The position numbers were made by a program, and so were the translations under genes. This document shows positions 26,576 to 33,742 of a stretch of 64,000 nt of DNA, piece by piece. The DNA comes from Treponema primitia ZAS-2 (GTDB lineage: Bacteria > Spirochaetota > Spirochaetia > Treponematales > Breznakiellaceae). The notes under the pieces were generated by a model. The model was not told where the DNA came from, did not search any database, and saw only the letters and a program-made list of their open reading frames with translations. How positions within the stretch are numbered: the stretch's first letter is position 1; each line of letters starts with the position of its first letter. The stretch lies in assembly GCF_000214375.1 (NCBI RefSeq), contig NC_015578.1:2790001-2854000 (forward strand). The letters are read 5' to 3'.

Positions 26576-26950
26576 TTACGCCTTAGGCCGCTTGGCGCCG
26601 TACTTTGAACGGCTGCGCTTGCGGTCTTCTACGCCCAGGGTATCCTTGGCGCCCCGGATAATATGGTAACGGACACCGGGAAGGTCCTTAACCCGGCCAC
26701 CACGGACCAGGACCACCGAGTGTTCCTGGAGATTATGACCAATGCCGGGGATATAGGCGGTTACTTCCGTACCATGGGAAAGGCGCACACGGGCAACCTT
26801 CCGAAGGGCAGAATTCGGCTTTTTCGGGGTAACCGTCATCACACGGGTACAAACCCCGCGTTTCTGGGGACAAGATTGAAGAGCAGGAGACTTCGTTTTG
26901 GAGGTAACTTGCTGCCGTCCAAAGCGAACCAGCTGGTTAATTGTTGGCAT
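26576..26950 (-). CDS. rpsL: 30S ribosomal protein S12
   Basis: 124 residues. [12 protein letters not shown] at the start, [17 protein letters not shown] and [16 protein letters not shown] contain the decoding-centre lysines linked to streptomycin response. First gene of the ribosomal block, behind a good promoter at 26998-27026. Confidence 0.97.
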   Translation of the reverse strand: MPTINQLVRFGRQQVTSKTKSPALQSCPQKRGVCTRVMTVTPKKPNSALRKVARVRLSHGTEVTAYIPGIGHNLQEHSVVLVRGGRVKDLPGVRYHIIRGAKDTLGVEDRKRSRSKYGAKRPKA

Positions 26951-26997
26951 GTACTAAAAACTCCCTTAAATTCAAAAGGCCTTCGATTAGGTAAGCC

Positions 26998-27026
26998 ACT
27001 CTAGCAAAAACATAAAAAATAGTCAA
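26998..27026 (-). promoter_or_regulatory. Promoter of the rpsL operon
   Basis: On the minus strand TTGACT (27026-27021), a 17-base spacer, TAGAGT (27003-26998). Upstream, AGCGGTT/AACCGCT arms (27026-27032 with 27050-27056) enclose an AT-rich loop, a possible regulatory or UP-like element. The A/T-rich spacer and the closeness to consensus fit a strong ribosomal promoter. Confidence 0.7.
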
Positions 27027-27172
27027 GCGGTTTTTAGCAATTTTTTACCAACCGCTATAAAAATCCTATGAGACAAGGACTTAAAAGAATGTATCAGAAA
27101 GTGATGGGGAAAGGCAAGGGGGTTTTGGTGAAATTAGGGGAAAAATTGCAAAAATTGAGCGGGGCGTGAGGA

Positions 27173-27484
27173 TTATATCAAATTGTCAATGTCCCTCTTT
27201 GAGTAGATAAAACGGCGAATTTCCATTACATCATCAATAACAACATAAAAGACGGCATAATTTTTTACATAGATACGATAGTATTTATGTTTTCGGTCTT
27301 TGATCGAGTTATATGCTTTAAAGGATAGTGGCGCGAAAAGGCGCTCTTTTATCGCTTTCTCTGTTTCTTCAACAAGCCGTTCGGCGGCGACTGGATTTTG
27401 CAATTTTATCGCAATATAATCCCTTGCGGCGGCCAAGTCCTGCTCAAAGAGGGGTAAGTACCGCAAGCGGCATTTTTTATCCAT
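27173..27484 (-). CDS. Type II toxin, RelE/ParE superfamily
   Basis: 103 residues with the ParE/RelE fold pattern: RYLPLFEQDLAAARDYIA, then NPVAAERLVEETEKAI and the C-terminal strands YYRIYVKNYAVFYVVIDDVMEIRRFIYSKRD. Such toxins either cleave mRNA on the ribosome or poison gyrase; the sequence does not decide. Its start overlaps the antitoxin gene by eight bases, the usual antitoxin-first arrangement. Confidence 0.8.
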   Translation of the reverse strand: MDKKCRLRYLPLFEQDLAAARDYIAIKLQNPVAAERLVEETEKAIKERLFAPLSFKAYNSIKDRKHKYYRIYVKNYAVFYVVIDDVMEIRRFIYSKRDIDNLI

Positions 27485-27731
27485 GTTTTCGCTTTAGCCG
27501 CCCGAATACTTCCTCGTGGGTATACCGCAGATCTGAGACTTCGGCGGCGTGATCGGCTTCGTCGAGTTTTATCTCAATATCGTTTGTAAGTTCCGCATAT
27601 TTTTCAAGGTTTAAGACCACCATTGCGCCGTGGCCGTTTTTGGTTAAATACACTGGCTCCCCCTCGTTAACGAGGGTCTCTATCTCCGGGAATTTGTTCC
27701 GCAAGTCTGATACCGGCCTGATTTGAATCAT
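27477..27731 (-). CDS. Type II antitoxin, Phd/YefM family
   Basis: 84 residues from ATG 27731 with GGAG upstream. The N-terminus MIQIRPVSDLRNKFPEIETLVNEGEPVYLTKNGHGAMVVLNLEKY is the Phd/YefM DNA-binding domain; the C-terminal tail should bind the toxin. It probably represses its own promoter through the TTATCA repeats at 27747-27774. Confidence 0.85.
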   Translation of the reverse strand: MIQIRPVSDLRNKFPEIETLVNEGEPVYLTKNGHGAMVVLNLEKYAELTNDIEIKLDEADHAAEVSDLRYTHEEVFGRLKRKHG

Positions 27732-27746
27732 AGATAGGCACTCCAA

Positions 27747-27783
27747 TTATCATAATATTATCAATATTTTATCAGAATGTCAA
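27747..27783 (-). promoter_or_regulatory. Promoter and operator of the Phd/ParE pair
   Basis: On the minus strand TTGACA (27783-27778), 17 bases, TAATAT (27760-27755). Three TTATCA half-sites (plus-strand 27747-27752, 27758-27763 and 27769-27774) recur every 11 bases across the -10 and spacer, as expected for repressor binding on one helix face. Confidence 0.6.
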
Positions 27784-27844
27784 GCCGCGAAACAGCAATA
27801 GGCAGGGTTATGGTTTCCTAAAGCAATTCCACTCAGGCGCTATA

Positions 27845-27873
27845 TTGACATTGCAGGGCTTGAAACCTAGACT
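27845..27873 (+). promoter_or_regulatory. Promoter of the potABCD operon
   Basis: TTGACA (27845-27850), a 17-base spacer, TAGACT (27868-27873), 40 bases before the first potential start of potA. Confidence 0.65.
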
Positions 27874-27912
27874 TTAAGGAAAACCTACTATTTTTATATT
27901 GTTAATATCAGT

Positions 27913-29154
27913 ATGTTACGAAAGGAAGCTGTGGACGGTCAGGAATTATTGCGTTTGGAGGGAATTGAGAAGTCCTTTGGGGATACGCCGGTTTTACGTG
28001 GTATAGGCCTTACGGTGATGGCTGGGGAATTTATCACCCTCCTGGGGTCCTCGGGGTGCGGAAAAACTACTACCCTGCGGATCATTGCGGGGCTTGAAAA
28101 GGCCGATGCGGGGCGGGTGTTCCTTTCCGGGGAGGATGTGACGGACCTGGCGCCTAATAAACGGGACGTTAACATGGTGTTTCAGAATTATGCGCTTTTC
28201 CCCCATATGAACGTGGAATCAAATATCGGGTACAGTCTGCGGCTGAAAGGCCGGCCTAAGGATGAGATAAGGGGGACCGTGGCAGAGGCCCTGGACCTGG
28301 TCCAGCTTGGGGGATACGGGAAACGACTGCCCGGGGAGCTTTCCGGGGGGCAGCGGCAGCGGGTGGCAGTGGCCCGGGCTCTGGTGAACCGTCCTAAGGT
28401 GCTGCTTCTGGATGAGCCTTTGGGGGCCCTGGACCTGCGGCTGCGTCGGCAAATGCAGACAGAACTGAAACGGCTGCAACGGCAATTGAACATTACCTTC
28501 ATATATATAACCCATGATCAGGAGGAGGCCCTGACCATGTCGGACCGTATCGCGGTGATGCGGGAAGGACGCTTTGAGCAGATTGGTTCAGCCACGGAGA
28601 TTTACGACAGGCCGAAAACCAGCTATGTGGCCCAGTTTGTGGGGAATGCTAATATACTGCGGGGACGGGCGGGGGTAGTTTCGGGAAATCAAAATTTAAC
28701 CATGGACAACAAGTCGGGGGAGACTGACAAAGCAGGAAAGATACGGGAGACAGATGGGGCGGGAGAGATTATTACCTTTGAGCGGCCTGACGGCTGGGCC
28801 TGGGTTAAGAATAATGGGGAGCCTATTGCCCCGGGGCAGGAACTGACCCTGGCGGTGCGGTCTGAGTACTTGATCTTGGAACCGGTTTTGCCGGGAAACG
28901 GCGGCAGCAGGGAGGAAGGGCTGGAGGCTCAGGTTACTGAGAAGAGCTTTGCCGGGGGGCAGCTGCGGATAAGCGCGGCGCTGGAGGACAGGACAGAGAT
29001 TTGCGCCAGCAGGCAGGGGATAGATTCGCTGCTAGAGGCTGGGCAGCGGGTACGGGCGAATTGGGCCAAGCCTGGACAGGCGGTTATTGTGGACCGGGCG
29101 AATCCGGCCAAGCCTGGGCAGGCGGTTATTGCGGACCGGGAGAACCAGATATGA
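27913..29154 (+). CDS. potA: Spermidine/putrescine ABC transporter ATP-binding protein
   Basis: 413 residues. Walker [10 protein letters not shown], signature LSGGQRQR, Walker [13 protein letters not shown], then a C-terminal TOBE-like regulatory domain. It energises the PotBC channel. ATG 27913 lacks a good ribosome site, while GTG 27931 follows AAAGGAAG, so the true start may be six codons later. The C-terminus holds a 42-base tandem duplication (29065-29148) repeating AKPGQAVI-DR-N. Its TGA overlaps the potB ATG. Confidence 0.93.
   Translation: MLRKEAVDGQELLRLEGIEKSFGDTPVLRGIGLTVMAGEFITLLGSSGCGKTTTLRIIAGLEKADAGRVFLSGEDVTDLAPNKRDVNMVFQNYALFPHMNVESNIGYSLRLKGRPKDEIRGTVAEALDLVQLGGYGKRLPGELSGGQRQRVAVARALVNRPKVLLLDEPLGALDLRLRRQMQTELKRLQRQLNITFIYITHDQEEALTMSDRIAVMREGRFEQIGSATEIYDRPKTSYVAQFVGNANILRGRAGVVSGNQNLTMDNKSGETDKAGKIRETDGAGEIITFERPDGWAWVKNNGEPIAPGQELTLAVRSEYLILEPVLPGNGGSREEGLEAQVTEKSFAGGQLRISAALEDRTEICASRQGIDSLLEAGQRVRANWAKPGQAVIVDRANPAKPGQAVIADRENQI
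29065..29148 (+). repeat. 42-bp tandem duplication at the end of potA
   Basis: Two units of 42 bases encoding AKPGQAVIVDRANP and AKPGQAVIADRENQ. The units differ at a few positions, so the duplication is not recent in the strict sense but has kept the frame. Confidence 0.8.
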
Positions 29155-30056
29155 GCCGCCGCAAGGGTTTGCCACGGGCTTCGGGGACCTTCATTGCGCG
29201 GGGAACTACGTTGCAAGTAGCGTTGCTGCCTATGTACCTTTTTACCCTGGCTTTTGTGGTGGGGCCTTTGCTGTACATGGTTGCCCTGAGCTTTATGCAC
29301 CGGGAGGGGGCCTGGGGGGTGGCGGCGGAATTTACCCTGCGGAATTACCGGCGCATAGGGATTCCGGAATATGCGGGGACTTTCAGTCAGTCCATACAGC
29401 TGGCCCTGTTCAGTACCGCCATGGTTGTCTTAATCGGGTACCCCTTTGGATACTTTATGGCACGGCTGAGGCCGGTATGGCGAAACCGGGTGATGCTGCT
29501 GGTGATCATACCTTTCTGGACCAGTTCCCTGATGCGGCTCTATGGGTGGATCATCGTATTCCGGGCTAACGGGACCCTGGACCGCATACTGATGGCCCTG
29601 GGCATTATCCAAGAACCTCTGAAACTGCTCTACACGTATCCTGCGGTGGTAACCGGGATGATTTACGCATTGGTTCCCTTCATGATCTACTCGGTGTATG
29701 CCAGCGCAGAAAAACTGGACTGGGAACTGGTGGAAGCGGCCAGGGATTTGGGCGCCTCGGCAGCCCGGGCCTTCTTTACGGTGAGCCTGCCCCTGACTAT
29801 GCCGGGGCTGTTTTCCGGCGTAGTACTTACCTTCATACCCTCCATGGGGCTCTTCTTTATCGCAGATATACTGGGGGGCAACAAGGTGGTATTGGTGGGG
29901 AACCTGATCCATGAACAGTTGATGAGAGCCCACGACTGGCCCTTCGCAGCAGCACTGAGCGTGGTACTGATGGTGATGACCACGGTGTTTATTTCCCTAT
30001 ACCGGCGTCTTGCCCGATCCCTTGGGGGGAGCGGGGACCTGGAGGGGCTGGTATGA
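29151..30056 (+). CDS. potB: Spermidine/putrescine ABC transporter permease PotB
   Basis: 301 residues from ATG 29151, overlapping the potA stop as ATGA. Six hydrophobic segments and the EAA loop EAARDLGASAARAFF are present. Residues about 16-24 (ARGTTLQVA) are encoded by a reverse-strand copy of the shortened palindromic repeat (29196-29222), just before the first membrane segment. With PotC it forms the inner-membrane channel for polyamines. Confidence 0.92.
   Translation: MSRRKGLPRASGTFIARGTTLQVALLPMYLFTLAFVVGPLLYMVALSFMHREGAWGVAAEFTLRNYRRIGIPEYAGTFSQSIQLALFSTAMVVLIGYPFGYFMARLRPVWRNRVMLLVIIPFWTSSLMRLYGWIIVFRANGTLDRILMALGIIQEPLKLLYTYPAVVTGMIYALVPFMIYSVYASAEKLDWELVEAARDLGASAARAFFTVSLPLTMPGLFSGVVLTFIPSMGLFFIADILGGNKVVLVGNLIHEQLMRAHDWPFAAALSVVLMVMTTVFISLYRRLARSLGGSGDLEGLV
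29196..29222 (-). repeat. Shortened palindromic repeat, reverse orientation, in the start of potB
   Basis: Read on the minus strand it gives GCTACTTGCAACG, one T, then AGTTCCCCGCGC, nearly identical to the shortened unit at 8331-8356. It is translated from the opposite strand relative to the other coding copies. Confidence 0.75.
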
Positions 30057-30946
30057 AAAACGCAGCAAAGCTATCAGCGCCTAAAATTTATATCGTAGTT
30101 ATTTTACTCATCATGTATATACCTATACTGCTGGTGATAATCTATTCCTTCAATGCCAGCAGGCTGTCTTCGGTGTGGGACGGATTCAGCTTCCGGTGGT
30201 ATGAGGAGCTTTTCCGGGACCGGGCCATGTTCACGGCACTGCGGAACAGCGTAGTCCTGGGACTGCTTGCCAGTTTGTCCGCCGCAGTGATAGGAACCTT
30301 GGGGGCTCTGGGATCAAGCAGAGTGAAGAGAGAGGTGGTGAAGATACCGGGCAGAAATAGGGGGCGCGGGGAAATAGTATGGGTGTTCAGTAAAATTATG
30401 GAATACCTTTCGACCCTGCCCATCATGATACCCGAAATAATCCTGGGCATGGTTTCCCTGGCCTTCTTTGCCCTGCTGGGGCTGCCCCTGGGTATGCTGA
30501 CCCTGGTTATAGCCCACACCTGTTTCTGCATACCCTATGTGTACCTTTTGGTAAAGGCCCGGCTTTCCGGGCTGGATAAAAGTTATGTGGAGGCCGCCCG
30601 GGATCTGGGGGCTGGGGAATGGCGGGCCGCCTATGATATTACCCTGCCACTAATACTGCCGGCGGTAATTTCCGGGGCGCTGCTTTCCTTTGCCATGAGT
30701 TTTGACGATGTGATCGTCAGTGTTTTTGTTACCGGGCCCAATACTAATACTTTGCCTATCAGGATCTATTCCCAGATAAAAACCGGGGTCACCCCAAAAA
30801 CCAACGCCCTCTGTACTTTGATCTTCGCCGTCACGGCGCTGCTCTGTCTTTGTTCAGCTTACTTTGCCCGCACGCCAACAGGAACGCAACGTCCCATAGG
30901 GGACGAGAAAATATTTCGGAAAGAAACAAAAGGAGAAAAACAATGA
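30053..30946 (+). CDS. potC: Spermidine/putrescine ABC transporter permease PotC
   Basis: 297 residues. Six membrane segments with the EAA loop EAARDLGAGEWRAAYDITLPL, then the PotC-type SFDDVIVSVFVTGPNTNTLPIRIY. A stretch of about 20 residues (VKREVVKIPGRNRGRGEIV) between the second and third segments is more basic than usual. It overlaps potB and potD by four bases each. Confidence 0.92.
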   Translation: MKNAAKLSAPKIYIVVILLIMYIPILLVIIYSFNASRLSSVWDGFSFRWYEELFRDRAMFTALRNSVVLGLLASLSAAVIGTLGALGSSRVKREVVKIPGRNRGRGEIVWVFSKIMEYLSTLPIMIPEIILGMVSLAFFALLGLPLGMLTLVIAHTCFCIPYVYLLVKARLSGLDKSYVEAARDLGAGEWRAAYDITLPLILPAVISGALLSFAMSFDDVIVSVFVTGPNTNTLPIRIYSQIKTGVTPKTNALCTLIFAVTALLCLCSAYFARTPTGTQRPIGDEKIFRKETKGEKQ

Positions 30947-32010
30947 AACGATTATTAGTTTCCCTCACGGTCCTGGCTTTGGCGCTGGGAGCTCTCACCA
31001 CGGTGTACGCCGGCGGGTCCCGGGACGCCAAAGCCCAAAAACGGCTTACCATCTATACTTGGACCGAAATGTTCCCCCAGGAGATACTCGACGGGTTTGA
31101 AAAAGAAACAGGGTATACGATCAACTATGTCAACTTTGATGAAAACGAAACCATGCTGACCAAGCTAGAAACAGCCAAGGGCGGAGACTACGATCTGATC
31201 ATCGCCGATGATTATATTATTGAAACCGTAGTTGCCCAGGGGCTGGCACAAAAACTGGACAAAGCAAAACTGTCCAACTACGGCAATATCAACCCCAGCT
31301 ATCAGAAACAGTTTTACGATCCGAATGATGAGTACACGGTCCCCTACGGCGCCGGGGTTCAGACCATTGTCTACGATCCGCAAAAGGTAAAGCTTGATAT
31401 CCAGGGGTATGGGGATCTCTGGGACAGCAGTCTCCGGAACAGCCTGGGGCTTATCGGCAATTACCGGGTGATCAACGGTCTGGCGCTCAAGACCCTGGGG
31501 CAGAGTTACAACACCAATGATCTTTCAGTGATCCGCGCCGCCGGTGAACGGCTCCTTACCCTGGCGCCGAACATCCGGTTGATCAAGGACGATTTCCTGG
31601 AGGACGATCTCCTCTCAGGAGAGATATCCACCGCAGTGATGTATACTTCCCAGGTGACCAAGGCCAAGTTAGAGAACCCCGGCCTGAAGGTGGTATTCCC
31701 CAAGGAGGGAATAGGATTCGGGATCATGGGGGCCTTCATCCCTAGCAAAGCCCCGAACAGCGATGCTGCCCACGCCTTCCTCAACTACATCCTGGATGCC
31801 CAGCGGGGCGCCGAGTGCTTTGAGTACTTGGGTTACTACAGCACTTACTCCGCTTCGGATCCCTACATTGATGCGGAGTTTAAGGAATTTCTCACCCTGC
31901 CTGCGGGGTTCAATGTGAACATGGAGACTATCAAAAACATTGAAGAGCCGGCAGAGGAAGAGCATAGCCGGATATGGACGGCGTTTAAGACTGCTGCGGG
32001 GAGGGAATAG
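30943..32010 (+). CDS. potD: Polyamine-binding periplasmic protein PotD
   Basis: 355 residues from ATG 30943, overlapping the potC stop. It begins with a signal peptide (MKRLLVSLTVLALALG) without a lipobox Cys, followed by LTIYTWTEMFPQEILDGFEKETG, the PotD/PotF family start. YDLIIADDYI and VPYGAGVQTIVYDP line the ligand cleft. It captures polyamine for PotABC. A bidirectional terminator follows at 32313. Confidence 0.9.
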   Translation: MKRLLVSLTVLALALGALTTVYAGGSRDAKAQKRLTIYTWTEMFPQEILDGFEKETGYTINYVNFDENETMLTKLETAKGGDYDLIIADDYIIETVVAQGLAQKLDKAKLSNYGNINPSYQKQFYDPNDEYTVPYGAGVQTIVYDPQKVKLDIQGYGDLWDSSLRNSLGLIGNYRVINGLALKTLGQSYNTNDLSVIRAAGERLLTLAPNIRLIKDDFLEDDLLSGEISTAVMYTSQVTKAKLENPGLKVVFPKEGIGFGIMGAFIPSKAPNSDAAHAFLNYILDAQRGAECFEYLGYYSTYSASDPYIDAEFKEFLTLPAGFNVNMETIKNIEEPAEEEHSRIWTAFKTAAGRE

Positions 32011-32019
32011 GCGGTCGCT

Positions 32020-32196
<177 letters not shown>

Positions 32197-32312
32197 ACAT
32201 GGTCAACATGGGGAAACAGGTATCGCATATCGGGATGGTTTGATGGAGGTCTACGGGATCACATGCCGGAATGTTTAGCACGGGTACGCCTTTGCGTTGA
32301 CCTTTCATAGAC

Positions 32313-32349
32313 AAAAAAGGCGGCAGGGTCCAACCCCTACCGCCTTTTT
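32313..32349. terminator. Bidirectional intrinsic terminator after potD
   Basis: AAAAAA, GGCGGCAGGG, a 6-base loop, CCCTACCGCC, TTTTT. A stable stem with one mismatch and T-runs on both strands, between potD (+) and the beta-helix pseudogene (-). Confidence 0.85.
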
Positions 32350-32393
32350 GTTGCTATTCAGAAAATGACGCCGGCGCTTAGTCCCAACCGGCT

Positions 32394-32415
32394 AAAAGGT
32401 GACAGGCACGCTTTT
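32394..32415. repeat. REP-like short palindrome
   Basis: AAAAGGTGACAGGCACGCTTTT; the core GGTGACAGGCACG is a near-palindrome related to the GGTGACAGTCACC copies at 40958 and 49268. Confidence 0.5.
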
Positions 32416-32435
32416 CGACATGCCGTGTTACCTTC

Positions 32436-33560
32436 TTAGTTATGTCCGGTGAGGGTGGTGCTGGTGCCTCTGCCGCTGCTTTCATCCAGCGCAATAGGCG
32501 CTAAGTTGCCATATTGCGCAGTGCCGCCATTGCGTTTACCGAGCGAAGCACCCCAGCCAGTTGCTCTATTGGCGTTAGGAGCAATTTCACCCGAACCGTA
32601 GACCGTTCCGCCGATCATGGTGAAGGTAGTGACTGCGCCGCTATTACCAGGTTCTACACGCACGCCGCCGGCGTAGGCGGCGCTATTGCCCGACACTGTG
32701 CCGCCGTTCATGATGAATGTCCCGCCTTGGCAGACATTCACGCCGCCGCCGCCCTGGGCGGCTTTATTGCCGGACACTTTTGCATCCCCTGACATGGTGA
32801 ACCTGGCAACGCCGTTACCGGATTCAGCTTTATTGATTTCTACGCCGCCGCCGTCGCGTTGACTAGTATCGGAGTTGTAATTGCCGGTAATAGTTCCGCC
32901 CTGCATATTCAATTCGCCTCCGACAAAAATTAAACTGTAGGTGTTGTTTATTGGGTCGCCGCCAATCCCTGTAGGATAGGGTATGGATGTTCCGGGGTAG
33001 TTTGTATCAGTGGTAAGCCCGTCAAGGATAACAGTACCCGAAAGGGTAAGTTTCTGCCCGGCCGAGACGGCAAGGAGGATGCCCGGAGTTGTCAAATGGA
33101 TTATGCCGCTCCCGTTAATGGTGGCGGCTGCCGTTGTTTCCCCTGGTACTATGACAATTCCGTAGCTGGTTTCGCTTGTGGTGGATTTTGCATTTACCGT
33201 GCCATTCACGGTGAAGGTAGCATTGTTCATTAGAGCGAGGGAACCGCCGGTAAGGTCCAGGGTCTTCCCGGTATTCACTGTCAGGGTATTGCCATCGGAG
33301 ACCACAAGGGTAACGCCGGAAGGAACGCTGACATCGTCGGCAAGGGTCAGGTTAGTAAGGGTGGCCACTTACGCGCCCACTACTGCGACTTTGCCCGGAT
33401 AAAGGGCGTTGAGGGTGTCACGGAACTGCTCCGCAGCCGAGGGCCCCGGAGGGTATGCCCATGGGGTCTTGTTTGAACCGTCATCTCCGCACCCTGACAA
33501 AACTAAACCGAATGTCAGTAACGCTGCTAACATTCCCATTACAATAAACTTATTCTTCAT
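32436..33560 (-). pseudogene. Beta-helix lipoprotein interrupted by an in-frame stop
   Basis: Starts at ATG 33560 with AGGAG upstream: MKNKFIVMGMLAALLTFG followed by the lipobox LVLSGC. After 63 residues (ending KVAVVGA) the frame meets TAA (33371-33369) and then continues without frameshift as VATLTNLTLADDVSVPSGVTLVV and several hundred residues of right-handed beta-helix repeats (FTMSGDAKVSGN, FIMNGGTVSGN). The intact paralogue at 33743-36115 reads smoothly through the equivalent position. It is therefore most simply a nonsense-inactivated copy of a surface lipoprotein. Translation restart at the GTG after the stop would give a secretion-less fragment. Confidence 0.8.
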
Positions 33561-33742
33561 GTGAACAACTCCTTTGCGGTTTTTATGTCCCGCCGACTGC
33601 AATCCGCTACACGGGCTCCCAAATGGGGTGATTTTGCCTGGAAACATGGAAATAACATAATCAATACGGAAAATTTGTGCAATTGCCGCCCGCCTCCCTC
33701 TATCTTAGCATCAGGCGCCTTTTTCCAAGTCAGTTGATACCA

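Noticed and set aside
33369-33371. TAA read through as a programmed stop
   Set aside because: No structure or context for readthrough was seen, and the intact paralogue has a sense codon; nonsense mutation is simpler.
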